DNA of 64,000 bases from Physcia stellaris (Eukaryota; Ascomycota; Lecanoromycetes; Caliciales; Physciaceae). The stretch lies in the NCBI GenBank assembly GCA_018902385.1, contig JABSSW010000010.1, positions 620,001 through 684,000 of the forward strand, given 5' to 3'. The position numbers and the translations under genes were made by a program. The notes beneath the pieces were generated by a model. It saw nothing but the letters and a program-made list of their open reading frames with translations, was not told where the DNA came from and made no database searches. Each line of letters opens with the position of its first letter. Position 1 is the stretch's first letter. Positions 49,521-60,168 of the stretch are shown one piece after another.

Positions 49521-49699
49521 TCGATTTTGATTCGTGCGAAAAAAAAAAATTTGTCGCGAATTTCGAAATCGTTTTTTTTATAACATGAAAATATTTATTT
49601 CTGATATAAATTATCGAAAATTTTTTTTATGATATTGCATCAAATAACGAAAAAAAATTGAAAATCGAAAATTCGTTAATTTATGATAATTGAAAAACA

Positions 49700-50420
49700 A
49701 CGTTGCGTTTTCATTTCGATAAATTTTTCGTTAAAAATTTTTTGCGTATAATTCGTTTCGATACGAAAATAAAATACGAAAAATTTTTACAATATTTTAT
49801 ATCGAAAAATCACGTTTCGATCGAAAAAATTTTTAACGTTTTTATCGTCGATATACAAAAACAATTAACGTTAAATAAATTGTTGATTATGAAATTACAA
49901 TTAAAAACAAATTCGTACGTATGTTTTTCGTTGAAATTGATATCGAAAAACGATAAAAATTGAAAACGAATTCACAATTTTTCGCATTTTGCAAATTCGT
50001 TAATTAATCATTACATTCGAAAAAAATATAAAATTTTTGAATATATTGTTGTAAACGATATTATAATCGCAATAATACGACGAAATCGTTATGTCGAAAA
50101 TATTCAAAAAAAATGTTAACGTTTTCAAACACGTATCGTTGATTGTATCAATTCGTTAATTGTTTAATTTTTATTGATTGAATATTTATTATTTGAAATT
50201 GTTTTTATTTTTCGAATTACGCACAACGTTTTTTTTATTCGATTTGTTTAATTAATAATTTCAATTACATATTTATCAAATTGTTTCGATATTTTACAAT
50301 TTATCATTATTTTGATGAATTTTTTTTCGTGTTATTATTTGACGCAAACACGAAATCGTACAAAAAATTGTAAATTTATATTTGCGAAAAATTGAATTTT
50401 CGCATCAATGCAAAAAAAAA
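49700..50420 (+). pseudogene. reverse transcriptase region of K
   Basis: A helical lead-in (49,703-49,963) ends in FSLKLISKNDKN and is followed by an IHNFSHFANSLINHYI-like block and an IIRRNRYVE block. These match the DIRS-type pattern RxIHxLSxPxGxSVND. It differs clearly from the gypsy and copia types elsewhere in the window. Fossil. Confidence 0.6.
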
Positions 50421-50839
50421 CAATCGAATATCGTGATGTCGTTTTTGAATATTGAATTGAATTCGAATATTATAAAAATCAAATTATTTGCAAATAAATT
50501 CGAACGTGTCAAAAAATTGATTTATAACGTTAACAACGAATTTTTCAATTCGATTAATTATCAAAAATTCGATAAATTCGATGATTTTTTTTTGCGCGAA
50601 AATGATTGTGTTTGAAAAAAAAATTGATTTCGATTTACAAAATTTTCGATTCGAAAACACGATTAATATACATCAACGACGACATGCGAACGAATTTGAA
50701 TTAATGAATCGAATTTTTATCGCAATAAAACGAAATCAAAATGATACGAAAATTTGAAACACGTTTCGAATATTTGATATGAATCGACGTTTCAAAAAAT
50801 TAAAATATTGATAATTATCGAATTCGTTATCGACATAAT

Positions 50840-51200
50840 TTTTTTGATAAAATATTCAATTAACGTTTTATCATTCGAAATCGCAAAAAAAAAACGAAAT
50901 ATACAAATTAAAAAAATGCAAATCGTTTTGCACGTCATGCGTATTTGATTGAAAAATTTCAACGATTACGAATTTATTGTTTATTGTAACAATCAAACAA
51001 TTTGCGAAAATTTACGTTCAAACATTATGCGAAATTTTGTCATGAAAAATTTACGTAAAATCATGATATTGTTGATTGTTCATAATATCGAAATTCACGT
51101 CGTTTAAATCGAATTAAAAAAAAATCGTTTTATTGATTTGTTGTCACGAAATAAATATAATATTATTATTAACGAATTTGAACAATTAATTTATTTGACA
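50840..51200 (+). pseudogene. RNase H region of K
   Basis: FIVYCNNQTICENLRSNIMR followed by an IHVVxIELKKNRFIDLLSRN-like end. This is the DIRS RNase H form, normally read VxxxxDNxxAVxxIxxG and HIPGxxNxxADxLSR. Fossil. Confidence 0.62.
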
Positions 51201-51539
51201 TTTTAAATTTAAATTCTTTTCGTAATTTTTATGCGATTCGAAATTCGTTCGAAAATTGATATGCAAAATGTTTTTTGTTCAAAAAAACAACGAATTATAT
51301 TTAATGAAATTTGATTTTCAATACGCGTCACAATTACGATATTGCGATAAATAATTACAAATGATATTGTTTGACGAAATTGATTGTATTGAATTTTTGA
51401 TCGATCAACGAATAAATATTATATTATTGAATAATTTTCATGAACATAAATCGTTTGAAATTCAAAATTATCAAAACATATATCGATGCATTGAAATTTG
51501 CACACATTAATCGCGATTATTCAAATTTTTCGATTTTTA

Positions 51540-52190
51540 ATTCGTCGTTATTGCAATGTTACATACGCGAAATAAAAAAAATATCAAAAAAACGATCGTC
51601 GAAAACGTAAATTCATTATTCGTAATATTTTGTTGAAATTGTTAATAAAATTTGATATCAATATCAAATAAAACGTCACGATGCACGTTGTTTTTTTTAT
51701 GATTTTCGCAAATTTTTTTGTATAAAAAAAATTACGTATAAAACGAACGAACAAAACGAATTCGATTTTGTTCAATAATACGTTATTCGGTTTTTCGTTA
51801 TTTTACAAATCGATTTTTTGAAATTGATTTTTTTTTTTTTAAATGAATTTTTTTCGTCACGACGTTATTATTATTATTGTTGCAACGAACGATACGAATT
51901 GTTTTATCAATTTTTTGCGTCATTTTTTTCTCAAATATTTTGCGACAACGAATACGTTATTGTTCGAAATTGAATCGTACAAATTTTTTAATGCACAAAT
52001 GATTACGAATGTGTTGCGTAAAAAATTTTGTATCGTTGAAAAACGTAAACATTATTCAAAACATTTTTTTTGTCGAAAAATCGTTACAAAAATCAAAATT
52101 CAAAACATTATCGAAATTATGATTCAAATATTGAATCGTTAATTGTTCAATTCGTATTTGTTATACATTGACGTCAATAAAACAATCAAA
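51540..52190 (+). pseudogene. tyrosine-recombinase region of K
   Basis: Within 51,843-52,142 the frame reads IIVATNDTNCFINFLRHFF, then LFEIESYKFF, then KHYSKHFFCRKIVT and IQILNRW, with SNSYLLYI just beyond. These follow the tyrosine-recombinase blocks CPVxAL, LF, the GHSFRxGAAT box and the LGRWxSDxYxxYI box, which holds the catalytic Tyr. Known role: cutting and joining a circular DNA intermediate without target duplication. Fossil. Confidence 0.65.
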
Positions 52191-52292
52191 TTGATTGTTT
52201 TTTGATATTTTCAAATTTTTCAAATTCGTTAAATTCACGTCGTTTTGTTTGTAATGATTTTCGTCGCGTGATGTTATTTTGAAATTTAAAAA

Positions 52293-52411
52293 TTAATCGA
52301 CAATATTATTGTTCAACAAAATTTTTGTTATGAATATTTTTTTACATAAACGATATTCGTTGATCGAATCAATTATCAAAATTTTTATACAAAAATTTTC
52401 AAAAATATTAA
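52293..52411 (+). repeat. terminal direct repeat of K, first copy
   Basis: 119 bp from TTAATCGACAATATTATTG to about AAAAATATTAA; pairs with 52,634-52,751. Confidence 0.85.
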
Positions 52412-52633
52412 TTCGATTTGTTAAACAAAAATGTTGATACAAAAAAAACGCATGAAAATTCAATCGTCAAAAAAATTACGCGAATTTTTTGCTCGTTATA
52501 TTACAAACGATCGTTTATTGTTTTTTTTTTGTTTTTCATTTTTCGAAACGTTTGTTTTTTCGTTTATTCGTTTTTGAAAAATCGTTTTATGTACATATTA
52601 TTTCATAATTCGATCGCGATAAATAAAAAAATT
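52412..52633 (+). other. segment between the two terminal repeats of K
   Basis: 222 bp, AT-rich. In Ngaro-type elements the matching segment repeats the left end of the element; I found no convincing match near 49,100. Confidence 0.45.
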
Positions 52634-52751
52634 TAATCGACGATATTATTGTTCAACAAAATTTTTGTTATGAATCTTTTTTTGCATAAACGATGTTCGT
52701 TGATCGAGTCAATCATCAAAATTTTTATACAGAGATTTTCAAGAACATTAA
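52634..52751 (+). repeat. terminal direct repeat of K, second copy, at edge of the AT-rich block
   Basis: 118 bp. It differs from the first copy at about ten places, nearly all transitions with G or C kept here, so this outer copy is less mutated. Base composition changes to normal immediately after it. Confidence 0.85.
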
Positions 52752-54322
52752 CGTTATCGAATATGAGTTAATGATTTGTGCAATTGTTGATGACTCAAAT
52801 ACGCCGACTAAAACTACTATGATTAATGTTGTGTACATCATTAATGCTGTCTGGATCTTCGTGTGAGGAGATAGCGATGTCTAAACAGAATATCGAGAGA
52901 ATGTAGGGCCGTTTTTGTACACGGTAAAAGTTCAGCTCAGCTGTATATGGCTGGAATTGCTGTATGTTTGCTGCAGTCATACATGCATCTAGCTTGATTG
53001 AACGGATGGTGTACATGGCTCATCTTATGTATACGAGGTGGCTTAAACCTTGTCGATGGGATTGTGGCATCAGAATTCGATTCCAGGTGAGAACCTCCAT
53101 GCTATGCCATTGCGGTGAACCATGTGATCAGAAGTGGAACAAGCTTCAAGCTTTCCTACCACTCTGGATCTTCTTTTACCCACATCTTGACGCTCCTTAC
53201 AATTGGCTTCTAGTCTCTAGAACTGTGAGGGCGGCGGACCGCAACCGCGGAGTGGTCAGGCCATGTGATGGTTTCTGGGCGCGATAGACCTAGGCATAAG
53301 CACTAAAGTCTATGCTTTCGCGCTACTCGAGTAACCCAACTTCGTGTTCCTGCGCGGTGGTGTCATATTACGCAGTAGCGGCAGCTATTCCTTGACCAAG
53401 AATGAATTGCTCAATATATACGTCGGGAATAGAAGTCCAGGTAATTAGCCATAAGCACATATTCACAAGACGATATAATATGCAGATGATTCTACCCGTT
53501 CGATGGGCTCGGACAGATTTGGTAGACAGACGTCTAGGTGTTATCCTATGCACTGTGATGACACTTCGTTTCTAGGTGGCATTTAGCTGGGGACTAGCCG
53601 AGGTGAGTCCCGGACCAGTCCCTACAGCGATCCGCTGCTTGGAAGCCTAGCGTCAGTCTAGGCGCCGAGTCTGAAGTGCTCGTGCCAGCCTCCACCAGTA
53701 GTGCATGGGGATAGTCCTAAAACCTGATTGGGTCCGAATGTAACAAGCTTTCCGCGTTGTACCGGACCATGCACCCGGAAGACTGCATAGCGCTTATCCC
53801 CGTACCCGGCAAACTATCAAAGAGTTTTCGGTATTCACACCTACCACTTCGGTAGACACACCTGCAGGTCTATAACCCTCGGATAACGCCCGGATTCTTC
53901 ACCCAGAAGCCCGCACAGCCCCTACCCGTCATGATATGTTGCAAAGACCTCGGATTCGAACATTTTAGCGTCCAATAGATGCTGATTCGACTATTCCTAT
54001 TCTAAAAAGCAAAAAGGTATTTCACCCCCAAGAAAGCACATGCCGTGGCCAGCTCTGTCCAACCTGGCGACGATTTGGGTCACAAACTCTGAGGACTCAA
54101 TCGCTTCAGCTCAAATACGCATGAAGGTTCTCGGACATAGCATTCCGTGATACAATTGTTTTTTAACCTCGTACGTTATTTTAACCGTGCTATGGATCAT
54201 CCCAGAAATCAACATAAACTTTCACCAGATCCAGAGACCTCTTGGAAACATCCCTTAGATTTTCAGCTTTATAATACATGGGAGAGGAAGGATTATCTTA
54301 ATCACATGAGGCCTGATCTAAG
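52752..54322. other. normal-composition stretch without a supported gene
   Basis: Open frames up to 107 codons occur (for example 52,964-53,287 on the plus strand), but I find no domain, no convincing start context and no intron pattern linking them. A small perfect hairpin, GCCTAG-7-CTAGGC, lies at 53,645-53,663. The sequence may be regulatory or decayed. Confidence 0.5.
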
Positions 54323-55075
54323 TCACGCAAAACAAAAATAACTATCCCCCTCCTCCTCGACCCTCTTTCTCCTCGCCCTCTCCATCGCACCCGGCAGCGC
54401 CTGCTCCCTAACCAATCTCGCCAACGCTTTCTCCTGCTCCGCTCTGCTCGGCGCCTGGGAGGCATGGTGCGTCGCCAGCTCAGCTCTGTATCTCTCTACC
54501 GCTTCTCTTTTGCTGTCCTTTATCCCCTTTGGCCGGGTCCCCTTATGCGCAGTGGTCTGAGTAGGGGCAGCACTAGTCCCAGCTCCCTTGGACCGCGGCA
54601 ACTGCCTCGATACCTGCGTGGGGGTCTTCATCCACAACGGATCGCCCCTTAGTCGAGCCTTTGGCGGCATCGGCATCGCGATACCAGGTTTAGAGCCAGC
54701 ACTCGGGTTCTGATTCTGGGCTCGGTCCTTGGTGGCAGCGATGAGAGTCGAGACGTGTGGTGCGCGACGGCGCTTGAGGAGGGTGGAGCTGCTTGGGGGG
54801 AGGAGATGGAAGCCGAACTGGGAGCGGACTTTGTGGTCCAGTTTGCGGTAGGCTTTCATGATTGGGGTGGGGTGGGGGTTTTGGTAGTTTGTCATTGTGG
54901 GTGTGGGTGGGTGGTGGTGGGCTGGGTATGTATTGAGATGGGTTGAAGTAGGGATTAGATTTGGGTGGAAGGGGGTCGTTTGAAGAGGCACTTGGAGAGG
55001 AGGGCTGTGGATGCTTCGGGAGGGTTCTTGATATGGTGTATAAGGGCTTTGTTTCGGCGCGTGGATGAATGGCAT
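54323..55075 (-). CDS. small basic hypothetical protein, 190-250 residues
   Basis: I do not recognise this protein. The open frame has 250 codons, but the first 60 residues are a Pro/His/Ser/Thr-rich leader that may be untranslated; the Met at residue 61 (MTNYQNPHP, start codon at 54,895) is a sensible alternative start and would give 190 residues. After it come a short basic segment, KAYRKLDHKVRSQFGF, a Ser/Pro/Lys-rich middle and a highly charged Ala/Arg/Glu helix at the end (residues about 190-245) that could form a coiled coil. There is no signal peptide or membrane segment. It is intronless, has normal codon use with many Gly and Pro, and ends in TGA. Its neighbour upstream is 425 bp away. 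The frame looks real because of its length and biased composition; function unknown. Confidence 0.6.
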   Translation of the reverse strand: MPFIHAPKQSPYTPYQEPSRSIHSPPLQVPLQTTPFHPNLIPTSTHLNTYPAHHHPPTPTMTNYQNPHPTPIMKAYRKLDHKVRSQFGFHLLPPSSSTLLKRRRAPHVSTLIAATKDRAQNQNPSAGSKPGIAMPMPPKARLRGDPLWMKTPTQVSRQLPRSKGAGTSAAPTQTTAHKGTRPKGIKDSKREAVERYRAELATHHASQAPSRAEQEKALARLVREQALPGAMERARRKRVEEEGDSYFCFA

Positions 55076-55500
55076 TGTTGAGAGGACAAGTCAGTTCTTT
55101 GTTTCTGCTGGGGTTGACAATGAATGTCTTTCGGGCCTATTGGATAGCTCAAGAGTGACAACAAAGGAATGCGTACGTGAGACTGTCGCTGGTCTGGGAA
55201 GTCGGAGTAGCCGAGTACGATCGAGAAGGGTGAATCTACAAGAAGATTGATTAGCAGCATTTTATCCGTTGTTTTCGGGTCTGACTTTCCAAAGCACAAG
55301 CACCATCCGGTATAGATATGCCAGAACTTGCCAATATATCAAAGGCTTCAATGTATATATCTGTAATATCTGGTGCAGTGAGTGTCACGTCCCGCAGAAG
55401 GTTTTTGACCAGCATCGACATTATACCAAGAGGGAGAACAACTTCTCAACAGTGCAGTGACCTAGGCGCTAGGCTTTCTTATTAAATCTCCACGACCGCC
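55076..55500. other. intergenic stretch, probable 5' region of the 54.3-55.1 kb gene
   Basis: No supported coding sequence. A minus-strand frame (55,299-54,955) overlaps the next gene out of frame and has no recognisable content. Confidence 0.5.
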
Positions 55501-58316
55501 TTAAGCTAAATCCCTGAATTGCACCAACTCAGAGAAAGCCTGAGGATGCTGTTTCGCTGCGCTAAGAACTAGAAACATAGCCAAATGCACCCAAGCCTCC
55601 AAGAGGTGCTCGGACATCACGGACTCAAATTGTGACGTCCCTTGCAATTCGCAAAGAGTTTGAGAGAGTAGCCTGCAATGCCAAATATCTCCAGCTTGTT
55701 TAGACGCATAGAGGGGAAAGCGTCTCCTGGATTCGACTGCATCCAACCATTGCAGCGGAATGTCTCTGTCCTTTAAGGGGGTTTCAGTAATACTCACATC
55801 TATCGAAATTGAAGGGTTGACATACCTGAAGTAAACATTTGACCGCCCCCCAACATTTTGCAACCATTTCCGACGTGTGATCAATCGGAGGGAAGGTTTG
55901 AAAGAGTGCTTTCATGACATGGACGAATTTACTTCTCGCCTGCACGAAGCCGACATGTCCTTGGTGGGTGATGAAAGACTTCTGTAAGTTTCGACTACCA
56001 GCAGAATAATTTCTTTGTATGTTGTCATATTCCGCCAGACCTTGCGGTTGATGGTCGTTAATATCATGACGCCCCCTCAGGTCCACTTTGATCCCGTTCG
56101 TGGTGAGTCTCTTCATCATTTCTAAGCCATGCTAAGGTTTCATTCACTTCTTCTACTGTACCGGAGGGACATTTACAATATTCGCCGCATTTTTGGAAGC
56201 TGCTTGTGGAGAGGGAAGAATGCATCTTTGCAAGAGTGTCTCTGATTTTGACTTCATCGACACCAAAATGCCGCTTCACGCTTACATCGTTGGAGCTAGC
56301 CAAGTTACGCTGGTCTTGGTGCAAATCTTGAACGGGGCCATCGTGGGCTTCGGAATCATCTGGAATCGCTGATACTCTTTTCTCATCAGAGGCTGCCAAA
56401 CAGATGTGGTTGAGATTTAGAGAAGCTTGAGCCTCTCGTGCTGTGTCTGTATCTTGGCTCTCATGTTGTTGAAATGCGGAGGTCGCTTGAGTTGTACTTA
56501 ACATTGATTCCTTACCAGTGGAGCTCTCCGACAGGATATCATCTGATATAATTGATTCTTTCCCAGACATTAGGAACATTGGATAAGGCCATCATTATCA
56601 CGATAATCGACAGACCTGTGATATGTTTGATAGAGTTGCAAGACTCGCAAAATTAGAGAGTTACATCTCTGTTCTCAACGTTAATTCTAATGTTGTATGT
56701 TGTGCTCGCTCGAGCAGCGAAGGCCAGCTGCTGGCATCTTGAGGCTCATCAGCACACAACACTTCATACTGGTTCTCAAAATAAGGCTCAGTTGTCTGAA
56801 GTTGGCAACAAAATCCTAAGAGTTGCCAGACAGGGCCCAAAATACTCAAAAAGCTATGGTGAATCTTCGTACAAGCCACGTAGCACAAGCATTGACTCCC
56901 AATAGCCATACTCGATCAGCTCCGTCGGATACACGTAGATATGGTTGATCTTGCTGTGCAGACAAGCGATTTACCCTGATCTCGTTCGGGAACTGCTTGG
57001 TATCGTCTAGATCCGAAGGCGTGCACGTGATTAAGACAGCTATTAATCGTCAGTAGACAACAAACCGACTTTGTTGAGGTGTTCATTGCCAGAGCTTACT
57101 TTTGCCAATGATCAGGCACCAGATTTGGGGTACATGGAAACATAGCCTTTCGTCGCGTATTGTAGGCAGCATACCGCCAGCTGCATATCCCTTTGCTTTG
57201 GTGTGGACATACGCCATGACTGTAACAACGTTTTTGGAGGGAATGAATTAGAGGTTTTGGACGGTGCCAAGGTGGAATATGGAGCAAGACTAAAGTATGG
57301 CATGGAAAAGAATATTACAGGTCGTTCTCTTATCCCTTCAAGATACTCAAAAACATCAGTATCATCATCAAGACGATTGAGTGTGACATTCGGGTCCGTA
57401 TATTTGCCAGAGTTTCTATGTCATGGTTCAGGTCAGCAATCCTGCTAGATGAAATATCAAAGCAATGGAATATTTCAACACCCTATATGAGACACGATAG
57501 TACAAGTATAACGTGTTTGAGACAGGCGTACCTCTCGGAGCTTGGCAATTGCTTGTCATATCGGTTACGTACAAGGCTCATGACGAACAATGCCTCCTTT
57601 CTTTCATCTTCTTCGAGGCAATCAAGCTGCGAAACATAGTCCTGCTAGTACTTAGCACGCAAACATTACCTTGTTCCTTCGCGGTCTAGCACTTAGGATA
57701 AATGAATCAAGAGAGGGGTACTTTTTGTTAATTTGGCTATTCGCAAGTAATTAGCGGGGAGCAAAGGCAACGTCGTCGGTACTCACATCCACTGCAGCAA
57801 CTGAGACGGCTTCCCTTGGCTGTCCTGCGCATCTTGGACGGACAGATCGGCGATACACCCCTCACGACCGTGGATACCACCGGTGTATCGTGACTGAAAA
57901 ATATCTAAAACGTTCTCGTCGTAGAGCTTGGCACGATACTCTTTCTTTTTGGGGCTAGTAAATTTCCTAGCTGGAATAGGTGCACTTGCGTTCTTGCCTT
58001 TTTCATTGGTGCCCGTTTTCTTGAATTTGAACGACAACTTGAGGCTTGGTAGTAAATTTTGGTAGCTAGGGCTAGTAACCTCGGATCGTGTATCTTCGGA
58101 CGGACTATCGTCCGAGGAGTGAGCTTCTTCAGGAAAATGTAGCCTGGTATCTTAATGGTCGCTCGATTAGCTCCGAGCCCTTAGATGCTTTTTTTGAGCT
58201 CCAAGGATTGAATTCCTCCTTTTTGCCTTGCGTGCACTGTTATCTACGTCCTCGACGAACTGCCATGTCTGCTCTGGGGAAGACCATATCATAGGGATGC
58301 CGCTTGTTGCTGGCAT
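55501..58316 (-). pseudogene. large multi-exon host gene, probably degenerate; function unknown
   Basis: Coding-like blocks run downward from 58,316. The first is MPATSGIPMIWSSPEQTWQF (58,316-58,167). A block at about 58,135-57,787 holds the Ser/Glu/Asp-rich HSSDDSPSEDTRS and GREGCIADLSVQD, then a GTGAGT donor. Next come 57,644-57,532 (LDCLEEDERKEALFVMSL) and 57,405-57,100 (TLLQSWRMSTPKQRDMQLAV, then LCFHVPQIWCLIIGK), with a good 60-bp intron at 57,040-57,099. Then 57,039-56,850 has VLITCTPSDLDD, 56,830-56,661 has SSWPSLLERAQHTTLEL, 56,579-56,064 is acidic and Ser-rich, and the last blocks (56,119 to 55,501) are joined by a GTATGT intron near 55,774-55,827. The CFHVPQIWCLII block recalls large uncharacterised fungal proteins; I cannot name the family. 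The reading frame appears to shift near 57,170 and again near 56,870, and stops lie near 58,167, so it is either a pseudogene or has introns I missed. Not mutated by the RIP-like process. Confidence 0.45.
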
Positions 58317-58958
58317 CACACCCTGGATCTGTCATTTTCTCCCTCGGATTATTTGCGACAGACGGCACGACAAGACCTTGGGTGCGACTGAATATATATC
58401 TAGCGCTATGAATCTGTCTTTGCAAGGCCGAAGGTCCCTCCTGCAATGATGCAGCCAGATTGCCCCGACTGTAAGCCAAGCAAAAGGTGTAGTACCACAT
58501 GATCAATCACTGCAATGATGAAGCATAGGCGTCTTCGTCCATGCGCAAGATCAAACTGGAAAGCATGCGTGGATTATGCCATCCCTTCATACCTAAGGTA
58601 TTCTCAAGCAGTGAAGTAAGCGCTAGAAGTCATGTGGTTACGAGAGTTTCTCCGAACCTCGGAATCTTTGACGAGCCATACTCGTAAAAACTGGCCCGCG
58701 AAGCATTTGTGATCACGATGACGTCATCTGCTTGGCACGGAATATTCCGTTGTCAAACAATGACCTCAGCAGGTCTGAGGGGTCCCTTATAGTCAAGACG
58801 CCAGACAGCGCAGATACACTCGTACATTATTATTGTCATGCACCGCTCGCACTCGAAAAGGCGCAAAATTAGGACACCCTCCTTACGGTTCTTGAAATAT
58901 CCCAATCGAGCACACACTCTCTCATAGCTACCCCACCCAGCACCGGCTTTACTCAATA
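58317..58958. other. spacer between divergent genes, possible upstream exons of the minus-strand gene
   Basis: Minus-strand frames at 58,506-58,240 and 58,956-58,753 have ordinary composition but no recognisable domain. They may be 5' exons of the large minus-strand gene or chance frames. The spacer would also carry the promoters of both neighbours. Confidence 0.4.
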
Positions 58959-60168
58959 ATGCTGAGCGAGCTTGAGCAGCTTTACAATTACACTGGTTTG
59001 TTGCGCTTCATTTGCGCATTATCATCGTATTGGGACTCATCTGATCTCCACGAATTCAACGTCGCCTCATTCGCCCGCTTCCATGACCCCTCGTAGTTTT
59101 GGCCATCCACGACTGCGCTGACTTCCACTCTTTATCTCATTTGTCAATACGCCAACGCCTCGATGAGGAAGGCCACCAAGAGGCTTTCGCCTTCTTCGAC
59201 CAGAAAACTGCAGCAACACATGCGATCTGGTGGATCACCACCAGAGAAGAGAGCAGCTTTTTCACCGAATTCTGGGACGAGGATCCGCACACGGAGCCGA
59301 TACCGTAATCGGGCGAGGCGTTCACGCACTGGAAATTGCATTTGCTAACCGAAGACCTACCTCTAAGTTTTTACAGATGGGTCATTATGTCGAACATGCT
59401 GTGGGACATACCCAGGATCGAGGACTGCAAGACATATGACCTACACGATCCGCAGAATCCACCTTACACGTTCGGCCTCAACTTTTCGAAGAAGGAGGAC
59501 TAGTGGCATGTGGTCCTAAGCGGTGGGTCACTGCCGGTCCTGGTGAGTATGAATACCGCGATGATCCAGAGTTGCAATGAAAGACTGATTAGAACGGTCC
59601 ATGGGTCGAGGGATTGACGCGTGAGGCAGCGAGAGGAGCCGGAGCGGGATTGATTCCGATCTGGTGGCCGTGGTTTAATCCGATACCGGGCCTTTGGGAG
59701 AGCATTAGGTTCGCGCAGGCCTTGGACTGGGATAGTCCGAAGTGGGCTTGGGATGGGGCAATACGCGGGAATGGCACCCAGAAGAAGAATTCGGGTGATT
59801 GGAAATCCGGAAATGGAATGCGAAAAGGGAAGAAGTCAGGTGCACACGCTACCGTGGGCGAAGCAGGGGCATGTACAGCTCGAGAGTGGGCACGCAATCC
59901 AGTCATTGGTGGGTTCGAAGCAATAATAATACAACGCGATTATTGTGCAAGACTCTCACGACCACGAGTATGTTTGCCTCATTTGGTCGCAAGATGCAAA
60001 GCCCCCGGGTCAATCTCGGCTAACTTTTCCCAGCCTTGGGCGCTTAGATCAGCCCGCAGCCAATCGTTCTTTGCACCTTTCTGGGTTAAGCGTGTTTATG
60101 TTCCACGACCGCAAGGCACGCGAATACTCACTGTCTTAAAGACTAAGATTATAACAGACAACGCCTAG
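58959..60168 (+). pseudogene. Trp-rich protein gene with three introns and one in-frame stop
   Basis: Exons fit together in frame as 58,959-58,995, 59,097-59,304, 59,377-59,542 and 59,593 to at most 60,168. The introns are GTTTGT...CGTAG (101 bp), GTAATC...GCTAACC...TTTACAG (72 bp, with a good branch site) and GTGAGT...GACTGATTAG (50 bp). The protein starts MLSELEQLYNYT and includes a Trp-rich stretch (LIPIWWPWFNPIPGLWE). No signal peptide or known domain is visible. One TAG at 59,501-59,503 interrupts exon 3 in an otherwise good frame, so the copy is either a recent pseudogene or carries a sequencing error. An unspliced reading from the same ATG would stop after 45 codons. The 3' end is uncertain: after about residue 200 the peptide becomes low in structure and may not be coding. 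Function unknown. Confidence 0.5.

Larger units (their letters stand above)
49108..52751 (+). mobile_element. element K: DIRS-like retrotransposon with tyrosine recombinase
   Basis: Reading plus-strand frames in order gives a C-rich gag-like segment (about 49,450-49,520), a reverse transcriptase, an RNase H and a tyrosine-recombinase domain. That order, with a tyrosine recombinase in place of a DDE integrase, defines the DIRS/Ngaro group. There are no LTRs; instead a 118-bp direct repeat occurs twice at the right end, which fits the split direct repeats of Ngaro-type elements. The left end is not defined. Fossil with many breaks. Confidence 0.68.

Noticed and set aside
49108-52751. K as a Helitron, Crypton or Tc1/mariner element
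   Set aside because: The reverse transcriptase and RNase H traces before the recombinase fit DIRS; no Rep/helicase or DDE transposase blocks were seen. A Crypton would lack the reverse transcriptase.
1-52758. The dozens of open frames of 60-200 codons as host genes
   Set aside because: They lack Gly, Pro and Trp almost completely and either match retroelement domains or nothing; they are products of the skewed base composition.
1-52758. Mitochondrial DNA or a mitochondrial insertion, because of the AT content
   Set aside because: The block contains gypsy, copia and DIRS-like elements with LTRs and target duplications and no mitochondrial genes.
52964-53287. 107-codon plus-strand frame as a gene
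   Set aside because: No domain, no splice-supported extension and no compositional signal beyond chance; left as unassigned sequence.
53950-53990. tRNA-like T-loop (TTCGAAT on the minus strand near 53,955)
   Set aside because: The flanking bases do not form a T stem and no acceptor or anticodon arm is found.
54464-54946. Plus-strand frames over the 54.3-55.1 kb gene
   Set aside because: They are antisense shadows of the longer minus-strand frame.
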